Positions 17,804 to 25,137 of a stretch of 64,000 bases of DNA are shown piece by piece. The translations under genes and the position numbers were made by a program. The stretch is from positions 62,001-126,000 of the forward strand of contig JBCCTU010000005.1 in NCBI GenBank assembly GCA_039198065.1, in the 5' to 3' direction. Position 1 is the first letter of the stretch. Each line of letters starts with the position of its first letter. Source of the DNA: CALHVX01 sp039198065 (GTDB lineage Bacteria > Pseudomonadota > Gammaproteobacteria > Pseudomonadales > Azotimanducaceae). A model generated the notes under the pieces. The model made no database searches and was not told the origin of the DNA. It worked only from the letters and a program-made list of their open reading frames with translations.

Positions 17804-18152
17804 GATGGCATTATCGCGAAATGTAGTGGACCTTGGTCAGCTTTTTGATTTGAGGTGCGATGTGTTACGCCATGACAACTTAAATTGTCAGACCGCGCGG
17901 CGAAGAACCACCGACGCTGCCGAGAAAGTATCTCTGATGCTGCCGTTAACGGGCCGCGAAGTCTGACGCCGAGGGTTGCGGTCGCGCAAGCCTCAACGGA
18001 CCCTGCCCACCCGTTCGCCAGTGTGCTTCGTAAGCGGGCGATCGGAGCCCTTCATCGTCCTGGATTATACGGCTATAGCGCCTGATGCCTGTTTTGCTGG
18101 CCAGGGCACGAGGTCAGATGGCCTTGTTTCTCCAAACAGGTTGGGAAATCGC
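17804..18152. other. Intergenic region upstream of the DUF3649 operon
   Basis: 349 bp with no convincing gene. It must hold the promoter of the leftward DUF3649-PepSY-DUF3325 operon and the end of the OmpA-like transcript. One clear palindrome is listed separately at 17873-17890. Confidence 0.5.
17873..17890. promoter_or_regulatory. Inverted repeat TGACAA-N6-TTGTCA
   Basis: A perfect six-base inverted repeat with a six-base AT-rich centre, about 70 bp upstream of the DUF3649 start. It could be an operator. It does not look like a Fur box. Confidence 0.35.
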
Positions 18153-19076
18153 TCAGCGCAACATCAGTTCCACGCGGCGATTCCGGGCGCGCCCCTCGGC
18201 GGACGTGTTCGGCGCCTTCGGGGCCAAAAAGCCAACGCCGTGAGCTTCGAGGCGCGTACCGGCTATGCCGAACTCGGCGATAAGGGCCGCGCGGACGGCC
18301 TCAGCGCGCTGACGCGACAGGTTCAGGTTGTACTCGAGCGCGCCTTCGTTGTCCGTATGGCCCACAAGCAGCACCGGCACATCGGGTGTGCTCTTCAGAA
18401 ACCCAGCCATCTCCACCAGTACCGGTTGCGATGCCGGCAACAGCTCGCTGGAGGCGCTGGCGAACTCAAGGCCGTAGATGGCGGCCGTGCCCTGATTCTC
18501 GATGGCGCGGGCGATTTCATCGGCAGAGAGGATCTCTAGGTCGGTTTCTTCGGCGTCTGTGCGCGCCGTTTCCAGGTACATCATCGGTGCCCGGTTGGGC
18601 GCGCCCACGACCAGTAGATGACCTACTTCACGCGCGTCTCCCTGGAACCGTTCGAACACGATGTATCGCTGCAGGTCGGCCTGGCGCAGGCGACCGCTGC
18701 CGCGGCCGTACTTGTTGAGCGCGTAGGCGACACTGCCGCCGCAGCCCTCCATGTCCCTGCACTCATAGAGCGCCGCGTAGCCCATAGACTTCAGCGCCCG
18801 TTCGTAGGCGCGGAAGACCTCGAGTACGGAGCGACCCTCCGGTGCCTGGTAGAGCACCATGTCTACGCTGCCTTCGAAAAGGTCCTGTTCCCCGGGCTCG
18901 AATTTGGATGGGAAAGGGCCGGTGTAAACCCGCATTTCGTCGTACTCGATCGCCGTCTCCAAGACGACCTCCGAGTCCGGAAAGCGGGAATCGAAGATGT
19001 CGCTGTCTGCGGCGATGCCCGAGTGGGCAAACAAGAACACCGATAGTGCCAGGAGCAGATTTCGGGGTCGGAGCAT
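18153..19076 (-). CDS. OmpA-family outer-membrane protein with DUF4892-like N-terminal domain
   Basis: A 307-aa exported protein: signal peptide ~1-22, an N-terminal domain (~30-175) resembling DUF4892, then a C-terminal OmpA peptidoglycan-binding domain (~195-307). The latter has V-G-H-T-D-N-E-G, N-L-x-L-S-x-x-R-A and N-R-R-V-E-L. It probably anchors the outer membrane to peptidoglycan. It is the last gene of a leftward run with the lipoprotein and SUMF1-fold genes, separated by about 95 bp. Confidence 0.85.
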   Translation of the reverse strand: MLRPRNLLLALSVFLFAHSGIAADSDIFDSRFPDSEVVLETAIEYDEMRVYTGPFPSKFEPGEQDLFEGSVDMVLYQAPEGRSVLEVFRAYERALKSMGYAALYECRDMEGCGGSVAYALNKYGRGSGRLRQADLQRYIVFERFQGDAREVGHLLVVGAPNRAPMMYLETARTDAEETDLEILSADEIARAIENQGTAAIYGLEFASASSELLPASQPVLVEMAGFLKSTPDVPVLLVGHTDNEGALEYNLNLSRQRAEAVRAALIAEFGIAGTRLEAHGVGFLAPKAPNTSAEGRARNRRVELMLR

Positions 19077-19170
19077 GAGTGTAAAACCTATGGGTGAACG
19101 GGCTGCGCCAGCCTAACCGAATCGCTGCGCAGTAGCGCTCACGTAGGCGCGTTAGGCGAGGTGCGCAGAA

Positions 19171-20121
19171 TCAAGAAGCGCCGGTTACCGCCACGCGGGT
19201 TGCCGGGTTCAGATCATCGCGGGGATCACTCATCAGGCCCGCGGGGAATGAGACGCGTAGGGGTTCGCCGCCGCGATCGAGACACAGTTCGTGGTTGTTG
19301 TCGCCATCGTTCAGATCGGCAAGAGCGAAGGGTACGACGTCGCTTTCTTCCTCACCCACTCGCACGGTGACTCGGTAGGCGGCGCGCTCTGCATCGTCGA
19401 TCGCAGCGCCGCCGGGCTTGCTCACGCCGCCTGCCCAGGTTGCGCGCACCACCTGCTTCGTGCCTATGGGGCAACTGTCTCCACCCCCGCCGGGAAATGC
19501 CGTGCCGCCGTCGCCGAGGGTCCATTCCGCTTCCGGTACGACCTCGGCCCACACCAGTGTTGGGCCGTCTTCGAGGGGAATGACCTCGGTCTTCGCGCCG
19601 CGAAAGTTGAGCTGGCCGTCCTTCGACAGCAGATTGCCCACGATCTCGACCTGGGCCGGAGCGTCTTCGGCGCTACCGTACTGGCCGATGAGCAGTATGG
19701 TGCGTGCTTCGCCGATGTCGTTGGCCGGTGCCGGCGTAACACAGAGCACCGGTCCAATAACCCCAGAGGCCGAAACAACCTTAAAGTCCCCGGCTTGAAG
19801 CGTGGCCAGATCGACTTCGTGCGAGAACACGACCGGCATACCATCTATGCCACCGGCGCCATCGCAGAAGATGCGCTCGGCGACGGCCGGGAGGGCATCA
19901 TCGAGCCCGAAAAATGCTGACAACAGCACCGCTGGTCGACCGAGCGCGTCCTGGGTCGCGCGCACGTCCGTTGTTGTGGTGTCACTCTGGGTGGTATCGG
20001 TGAGTGCTCGCAGTCGGGCCGCTTCAATGAAAAATCCAATGCGTTCGCAGCCGGAGAGGCTGGTGCTCAGCCAGACGACACCAAGGACGCTAACGAATCG
20101 GATGCATCGGATAGCAGTCAC
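19171..20121 (-). CDS. Lipoprotein of unknown function
   Basis: A 316-aa protein. GTG 20121 overlaps the stop of the SUMF1-fold gene (GTGA) and is followed by a signal sequence ending in the lipobox L-S-G-C. Downstream are Thr-rich residues and a beta-rich domain with V-T-P-A-P-A and D-L-N-D-G-D-N-N-H-E-L-C. The last is a Ca-binding-like D/N-rich loop. I do not recognise the family. The open frame extends about 90 codons further upstream but that part is out-of-frame shadow of the neighbour. Confidence 0.7.
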   Translation of the reverse strand: MTAIRCIRFVSVLGVVWLSTSLSGCERIGFFIEAARLRALTDTTQSDTTTTDVRATQDALGRPAVLLSAFFGLDDALPAVAERIFCDGAGGIDGMPVVFSHEVDLATLQAGDFKVVSASGVIGPVLCVTPAPANDIGEARTILLIGQYGSAEDAPAQVEIVGNLLSKDGQLNFRGAKTEVIPLEDGPTLVWAEVVPEAEWTLGDGGTAFPGGGGDSCPIGTKQVVRATWAGGVSKPGGAAIDDAERAAYRVTVRVGEEESDVVPFALADLNDGDNNHELCLDRGGEPLRVSFPAGLMSDPRDDLNPATRVAVTGAS

Positions 20122-21062
20122 GGTTGGTTGTTCTCTTTCGTTGCGGGAATCGGTGAGCCTACGTGCGGATACTCGTTGGCCGGATGGTCCAGCGGCCAGA
20201 CGCAGCGGAAGCCAAAGGTTGCAGTCCAGAAGTCTGGCGCTGAGAAGCCCCGAAACGACACACGCATCTGCGCTGGCGGGTAGCCCCAGCCGCTGCTTCT
20301 GAGCGCTTTCACCTCGCCGTTGTCGAGGCCCTCGGGGTTGGTCACCGGTCGTTTGTCGTAGGGCGCATCGGCGATCCAGTCTGCGGTCCATTCGTAGACG
20401 TTGCCTGCCATGTCGAAAAGGCCGTAGCCGTTTGGTGAGAACGAACCCACGGGAGCGGCACGGGGAAAGCCGTCGTCGTAGCTGGGAATGGTCTCAAAGT
20501 CCGGAAAGCGCTTCGAGGTGGAGATATCTGGTGCGTTGATGGGTTGCGTGCCGTCCTTGAGCGGCAACGGTTCGTTCCCCCAGAAGTAAATCTGGTTGGA
20601 TTTACCGCCCCGCGCCGCGTATTCCCACTCGGCTTCTGTGGGCAACCGCCCACCGGTCCAGCGGCAGAAGGCCTGTGCGTCGTACCAGGACACCTGCACG
20701 GCGGGCCAGTCGTCCGCGCCCAGGGTGTCGCGGTGGTACGGGTGTTCCCAGTCCAGGCCCGGCATCCAGGCCCACTCGCGCTGGTCGAAGTCCCAATAGC
20801 GTCCGACACCGCGTTCTTCTGCGCGCGTGCGGTGACCGGTCGCCTTGCTGAAGACGCGGTACTGCCCGATGGTGGTTTCCGTGCGCGCGATCCGAAAGCC
20901 ATCAGTAAGCGTGACCTGGTGTTGGGGGCGTTCCGCGGGGTCGCAGCTCGTGTCTACCGGGACGCAGCCCATGAGAAACACACCGGGCGGCACCTCTTCT
21001 GTGTTGATGGTTAAGGCGATGATCAGTGCGGTAGCAGGGCCGAAGGCGGCGACAGAGATCAC
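20118..21062 (-). CDS. SUMF1/formylglycine-generating-enzyme-fold protein, probably non-FGE
   Basis: A 314-aa exported protein with the FGE-sulfatase fold: E-V-P-P-G-V-F-L-M-G, then T-E-T-T-I-G-Q-Y, V-S-W-Y-D-A-Q-A-F-C-R-W, L-P-T-E-A-E-W-E-Y-A-A-R-G and G-N-V-Y-E-W-T-A-D-W, ending in F-G-F-R-C. The two Cys that bind copper in true FGEs are absent from the R-S-S-G-W...S-F-R region, so it is unlikely to modify sulfatases. It may be a binding or scaffold domain. The start is GTG 21062. It is coupled to the lipoprotein gene by GTGA. Confidence 0.8.
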   Translation of the reverse strand: MISVAAFGPATALIIALTINTEEVPPGVFLMGCVPVDTSCDPAERPQHQVTLTDGFRIARTETTIGQYRVFSKATGHRTRAEERGVGRYWDFDQREWAWMPGLDWEHPYHRDTLGADDWPAVQVSWYDAQAFCRWTGGRLPTEAEWEYAARGGKSNQIYFWGNEPLPLKDGTQPINAPDISTSKRFPDFETIPSYDDGFPRAAPVGSFSPNGYGLFDMAGNVYEWTADWIADAPYDKRPVTNPEGLDNGEVKALRSSGWGYPPAQMRVSFRGFSAPDFWTATFGFRCVWPLDHPANEYPHVGSPIPATKENNQP

Positions 21063-21174
21063 AAGAGGCTTCCGTTGCGACGCAGTGCCATCGTGCCGCA
21101 GCTTTGCTTGCGTTGCTATTGATCGGGGAGCGTTGGCGCTATGCTTTTCTGCCTTGCTTCCCTGGGGCGATACT

Positions 21175-21777
21175 GTGCTTACGATTTACCACGTTCCGGG
21201 CATGCGCTCGGTCCGACCGGTCTGGCTGTGCTACGAGCTGGAGCTCGAGGTCGACGTGGAACTCATCGATTTCTCGCGCAGCTATCGCGATTCCGATGCC
21301 TGGCGCGCGATCAGCCCTGCGGGGAAGGTGCCCGCACTGGTCGACGGCGATCTCACGATGCTCGAGTCCGGTGCGATGGTCGACTACATCCTCGAACGCT
21401 ACGGAGCGGGTCGATTGCAACCGGATCTTTTGTATAAGGACCGTGCTCACTACCGCCAGTGGTGCTGGTTCGCAGAGGCGACGCTAATCCGGCCCCTGGG
21501 TCTCGTTCGCGTGCTCCACACGCCGCGCGAGGCAGCGAGTGCGCTGATCGATGAAGCGGATCGAAAGCTTCACGAGGCGCTTGCGTTGGTTGAAGCGGCG
21601 CTCGTAGACCGCGACTACCTGCAGCACGACTTCACCGCGGCCGACATCATGATGGGCTACTCCATTGCGCTCGTAGAGCAGTTACTCGATGGGCGGTACC
21701 CGAATCTGACCGCCTATCTGGGTCGCCTAAAGTCGCGCGAGGCGTATCAGCGTGTCGTGCGTTTGTCCTATGCCTGA
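21175..21777 (+). CDS. Glutathione S-transferase family protein
   Basis: A 200-aa two-domain GST. The N-terminal thioredoxin fold has Y-H-V-P-G-M-R-S, the cis-Pro loop K-V-P-A-L and E-S in L-E-S-G-A-M-V-D-Y for glutathione gamma-glutamyl binding. The C-terminal helical domain has the N-cap D in F-T-A-A-D-I-M-M-G-Y. GTG 21175 is the conserved start; an open frame upstream is not conserved sequence. It lies 112 bp from the divergent SUMF1-fold gene. Confidence 0.88.
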   Translation: MLTIYHVPGMRSVRPVWLCYELELEVDVELIDFSRSYRDSDAWRAISPAGKVPALVDGDLTMLESGAMVDYILERYGAGRLQPDLLYKDRAHYRQWCWFAEATLIRPLGLVRVLHTPREAASALIDEADRKLHEALALVEAALVDRDYLQHDFTAADIMMGYSIALVEQLLDGRYPNLTAYLGRLKSREAYQRVVRLSYA

Positions 21778-21846
21778 GAGCCGGCAACGTCACTGCGCAC
21801 GGACCGGCTGGATGCCCCGTCCGGGTTTGTCTATGGAGCGCTGGGT

Positions 21847-22263
21847 GTGATCGCCTACGTGACCGTAGGTATGGACGACATGACCGCAGCAAAACGGTTT
21901 TACTCGGCTCTGTTGCCTGCGTTGGGTTACGAGCTGAAGGAGAGGACTCTGGGCTTGAGTTACGTGCTCCCTCGGCAACCGGGTCAGGCGATTGCGTTGC
22001 CAGACTTTTACGTCAAGCATACCTTTGACGGCCTCCCGGCCTCGGCAGGTAACGGCGCCATGGTCGCCTTTGAGGCGCGCAATCAGCAGCAGGTTCGGGA
22101 ACTCTACGCCGCGGGGCTCGCAGCAGGGGGCGTGGATGAGGGTGCGCCGGGATTCCGTGACACCTACGGTCCCAGGTTCTACGTGAGCTATCTGCGCGAT
22201 CCGCAGGGCAACAAGCTCGCGCTGTTTTCCAACAACCCCGAGGAGCCGGGTCGGAGTGGCTAG
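21847..22263 (+). CDS. VOC-family protein
   Basis: A 138-aa glyoxalase/bleomycin-resistance fold protein (M-I-A-Y-V-T-V-G-M-D-D-M, R-F-Y-S-A-L-L-P-A-L-G-Y, R-D-P-Q-G-N-K-L-A). The metal-ligand positions are only partly kept, so function may be binding or a fosfomycin/bleomycin-type activity that I cannot define. The start is GTG 21847. Confidence 0.78.
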   Translation: MIAYVTVGMDDMTAAKRFYSALLPALGYELKERTLGLSYVLPRQPGQAIALPDFYVKHTFDGLPASAGNGAMVAFEARNQQQVRELYAAGLAAGGVDEGAPGFRDTYGPRFYVSYLRDPQGNKLALFSNNPEEPGRSG

Positions 22264-22330
22264 CTCGGGCCGTCAGCGAGTGCGGTGGGTTCGCAGCGTG
22301 AGTCTGATGAACGATTCTCGGCGAGCGTAG

Positions 22331-22873
22331 GTGGGTGTGTTGATTGCTATTGATGAAGTGCTGCTGACTGAGCGCTGTCGGCTGCGCTATCCGCGGCATT
22401 CCGATATTGAAGGCGTCTGGTCCGCGACGCGCACGCCTGGGTTCAACGATGGGCTGGCGTGGGAGGCGCCCACCAGCCTGTCCGAACTCGAGCAACCGCT
22501 CAAGGATGCCTGGCAAGCTTGGCAGGATGGCAATGCCTACTCCTGGGTCATCGAAGATCGGAACTCGTGCGCGTTTCTTGGACGTATCGCGATCAGAAGA
22601 ACACAAGCTGAGGGCGAGTGGTCGATCGGGTTCTGGATCCATCCGGATCAACAACAGCGAGGGCTTGCGACGGAGGCGGCTCGCGAGGTCGTGAGCTTTG
22701 GGTTCGATCGGTTGGGAGCGAAGGTTATTTCCGCAGCCCATGCCACGTGGAATGTTGCCAGTGGCAGGGTGCTGGCGCGAATTGGAATGACACGCATGCG
22801 TATTAACCCGCAGGGATTACGAAAGCGCGGTGCGTGGGTTGCGGAGTACGAGTACGAAGTTCGCGCGCGGTAG
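22331..22873 (+). CDS. GNAT acetyltransferase, RimJ/RimL type
   Basis: A 180-aa N-acetyltransferase. Characteristic parts are E-R-C-R-L-R-Y-P near 15, the G-F-W-I-H-P beta-4, the acetyl-CoA loop Q-Q-R-G-L-A-T-E-A, and W-N-V-A-S-G-R-V-L-A-R-I-G-M. The acceptor is unknown. GTG 22331 is used; GTG 22337 or TTG 22340 would remove two or three residues. Confidence 0.82.
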   Translation: MGVLIAIDEVLLTERCRLRYPRHSDIEGVWSATRTPGFNDGLAWEAPTSLSELEQPLKDAWQAWQDGNAYSWVIEDRNSCAFLGRIAIRRTQAEGEWSIGFWIHPDQQQRGLATEAAREVVSFGFDRLGAKVISAAHATWNVASGRVLARIGMTRMRINPQGLRKRGAWVAEYEYEVRAR

Positions 22874-22931
22874 CATCGGTGCAGCCGCTGGTGTGCGAGC
22901 AGCAGCGAACGCTCCTTGGTGAGGGTCTGAT

Positions 22932-23816
22932 ATGAAGAACGCAGTCTCGCGTATCATCAGGCAGTCGGTTTCGATTGCGCTGTTCGGTTTGCTGTTGACG
23001 GTTGGTTGCAGCAACCTGATACCAACGAGCCTCACGGCGCTGCAAGCCGACAGCGTCCGGGTGGTGACAGCGGACCAATTGCGCTACGTGCCCCTGAACC
23101 CGGCTCGGGGTGATAGGAGCCCGCAAGCGGGTGTGCTCTGGGGCGACATTCGCAAAGACGAAGCTTCAGGCACCTTGCTCCGCTTCGCCGACGGCTTCAG
23201 TTCCCCACCGCACATACACAACATTACCTACCGCGCGGTGGTCATCAGCGGTGAGATCCATAACGATGATCCTGAAGCAGCCATGTTATGGATGGATCCC
23301 GGCTCGTTTTGGATTCAACCGGCTGGCGAGGTCCACATAACGGCCGCTAAGCCCGGGCGTGGGGGGACCGCATTCCTCGAGATTCTGACTGGTCCGTATC
23401 TCGTTCAGCCGTCCACCGAGGCGTTTGATGATGGAGAGCGCCCGTTGAACCTGCTGAGAGACAACATCGTTTGGATGAGCGCGGAGGAGTTTCGTTGGTT
23501 AAACGGCACCGGCGGCGCAGAAGGCGTGCAGGCAGCACTGCTGTGGGGTGACCTGCGAAGCGGGGCCGAAAAGGGCTTGTTCTTGATGATGCCTGCAGAC
23601 TATCGGGGTATGTTGCGCGCCGTGGATCATGGGATTCGTTCGGTAGTGGTTAAGGGAGGCGTGGAGCATCAGGTTGCCGGGGTCACCGAGCTATCGAGCT
23701 TGATGGCCGGTGGGTTTTTCGAGTCGGCTGCCGGTGTTGAGCACTCGCTGAGCTGTCGCTCCGCAAGCCCCTGTTTGCTCTACGTTAGAACCCAGGGTGC
23801 CTTCGAGGTGCGGTAG
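22932..23816 (+). CDS. Double-cupin lipoprotein (DUF4437-like)
   Basis: A 294-aa protein with an N-terminal signal ending in L-T-V-G-C (lipobox) and two cupin domains of the DUF4437 kind. Domain 1 has P-P-H-I-H-N-I-T-Y-R and domain 2 G-G-V-E-H-Q-V. Both share V-L-W-G-D or L-L-W-G-D, showing an internal duplication. Likely a periplasmic sugar- or metal-binding protein; activity is unknown. Confidence 0.75.
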   Translation: MKNAVSRIIRQSVSIALFGLLLTVGCSNLIPTSLTALQADSVRVVTADQLRYVPLNPARGDRSPQAGVLWGDIRKDEASGTLLRFADGFSSPPHIHNITYRAVVISGEIHNDDPEAAMLWMDPGSFWIQPAGEVHITAAKPGRGGTAFLEILTGPYLVQPSTEAFDDGERPLNLLRDNIVWMSAEEFRWLNGTGGAEGVQAALLWGDLRSGAEKGLFLMMPADYRGMLRAVDHGIRSVVVKGGVEHQVAGVTELSSLMAGGFFESAAGVEHSLSCRSASPCLLYVRTQGAFEVR

Positions 23817-23849
23817 CGCGACCGGTGCACGCTGACGCGAGCAACTCAG

Positions 23850-24242
23850 TCACGCGGGGCTTGGGGTATTACCGCCACGGTGTTTTGAACGCGCATACAG
23901 CCCCAGCAACACGCACCAGAGCGTGATCCAGGCGAGGTAAACTACGATGTCGCCCGGGGGATTCTTCGCGAATGTCAGGAACGCGGTGCGGGCGGCGATC
24001 CAGCAGGCCCAGAAGGTGATCAGCCGCGGCGTTCGCCAGAGCCCGAGGACGTGCCAGGCGAACGTGCCCGTGATCGCAAGCGTCATCAGCTGAGCCAGGG
24101 GAACGGTGACCGTAAAGAATAGGTTCCCGGTAAGGTCGACGCTTGGAGGCACGTACTCCACGAGCACCCGCAGAAACATGAGGTCTTCAAGAACCCCATG
24201 GGCGAGGCCGAGCAGTACGATGCCCACCCAGGCGAGTATCAC
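23850..24242 (-). CDS. Small four-helix membrane protein, unassigned
   Basis: A 130-aa hydrophobic protein with four predicted helices (~1-20, 40-65, 72-90, 98-118), acidic and His residues in the first helix region (H-G-V-L-E-D) and a basic C-terminus. I do not recognise the family. It lies 52 bp downstream of the selenoprotein gene in the same direction and may be cotranscribed. The start is GTG 24242. Confidence 0.65.
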   Translation of the reverse strand: MILAWVGIVLLGLAHGVLEDLMFLRVLVEYVPPSVDLTGNLFFTVTVPLAQLMTLAITGTFAWHVLGLWRTPRLITFWACWIAARTAFLTFAKNPPGDIVVYLAWITLWCVLLGLYARSKHRGGNTPSPA

Positions 24243-24294
24243 TTTGAGCGTGCTTATGGCGACTCTCCGTCCGCGTTAAACCGCTGGCGGCGAC

Positions 24295-24891
24295 CTAGGA
24301 GTCGCCGACCAGCGTGGTGACGTCCGCCAGGACCTCGGACCAATCCGCGCGGGAGCGATAGCCTTCTTCGGCCCACTTAGCGAGGATCTTTCCGTCCGGT
24401 GCGATCAGCACCACACCGGGGTAGGGAATGCCGTAACCAAAGCTACCGGGCCCGTACTCCTGGTTACGAATGCCCCAGGCATCCACGTGCTGGCGTTCCA
24501 CGTCTTTCAATATGGGGTAGTTGATCTCCCACTTTTCGCAGAAAGCCTGGATGATTTCAGGTTTGTCGTAGGTCATGCCGGCAATACCGACCCCGAGCGC
24601 TTTGAACTCATCCTGCAAGTCATTCAGTTTCACGAACTGACGCATGCAGAAGGGTCACCAATCGACGGAGCGATTGAACACCATGAGCAGGCCCTTAGCG
24701 CCGCTGAGACTGCGGAGTTCCTGTAGTTGGCCGGCCTGATCCAGGGCTGAAAGCATCGGTGCCGTAGTACCCACGGCTGGTCCCCATTTATCGGCGGTCT
24801 CCGGGTCTGCGTGGGCGAGCGAACCCAAGCAGGCGAACAGGGCGGCGAGTACCAGGCGATGAATTCCAGAGAAGTTTGGATGTTTGATCAT
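24295..24891 (-). CDS. Peroxiredoxin-like selenoprotein with in-frame UGA (Sec79, UxxC)
   Basis: From ATG 24891 (ribosome site aggaga six bases upstream) the frame runs through a signal peptide to F-N-R-S-V-D-W, meets TGA at 24655-24657, and continues in the same frame as P-F-C-M-R-Q-F. It then ends normally at 24295. The UGA is exactly where the catalytic Cys of AhpC/TSA-type redoxins stands (D-W-C-P-F-C). Read as selenocysteine the product is 198 aa, exported, with redox motif U79-P-F-C82. The rest of the fold is intact (G-V-G-I-A-G-M-T-Y-D-K-P, G-V-V-L-I-A-P-D-G-K-I). A hairpin fitting a bacterial SECIS follows the UGA. The alternative is a nonsense mutation, but sequence after the stop is conserved and undecayed. 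Translation needs SelA/SelB/selC elsewhere. Confidence 0.88.
24613..24649 (-). promoter_or_regulatory. Bacterial SECIS-like hairpin downstream of the UGA
   Basis: On the coding strand 15 bases after the UGA come TCAGTT-CGTGA-AACTGA: a six-pair stem with a five-base loop containing GU. An outer stem CTGCA/TGCAG (24649-24645 with 24617-24613) encloses it. Loop distance (about 22-26 nt from the UGA) and the GU in the loop fit SelB-binding bSECIS elements. Confidence 0.75.
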
Positions 24892-25006
24892 GAGTGTCTC
24901 CTGTATGGGTGCCTTGGTACTTGGAACGCGTTGGTTTCGTAGTGGCGATATATCGGGCGGCTTACCATCGGGCATCTCCCCGCGACGGTGGTCAGCACCT
25001 CCGATA

Positions 25007-25031
25007 GAAAATAATGTATGTCATTATTTTC
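25007..25031. promoter_or_regulatory. Palindrome GAAAATAATG-N5-CATTATTTTC
   Basis: A perfect ten-base inverted repeat in the 246-bp space between the divergent selenoprotein and Rieske genes. It is AT-rich in a GC-rich setting and probably an operator or part of a promoter for one or both genes. Confidence 0.5.
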
Positions 25032-25084
25032 AACTCATCAAGGCGTTGGTGCGCGCTGCGGCTGACGCGGGCGAGCACCACTTG

Positions 25085-25112
25085 AAAATTAGTACAAGGC
25101 TGTACTAATTTT
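25085..25112. promoter_or_regulatory. Palindrome AAAATTAGTACA-N4-TGTACTAATTTT, candidate TetR operator
   Basis: A perfect 12-base inverted repeat 25 bp before the start of the Rieske oxygenase gene. The regulator encoded directly after that gene is TetR-type, and such proteins typically bind 16-28-bp palindromes overlapping the promoter of their target, so autoregulated repression of the oxygenase-tetR pair is likely. Confidence 0.65.
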
Positions 25113-25137
25113 GGCTGAGGGATCACGGAGGTGAGAG

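Noticed and set aside
22013..22741. Antisense 242-codon frame over VOC and GNAT genes
   Set aside because: It spans two supported genes and has Arg/Pro/His-rich composition without domains.
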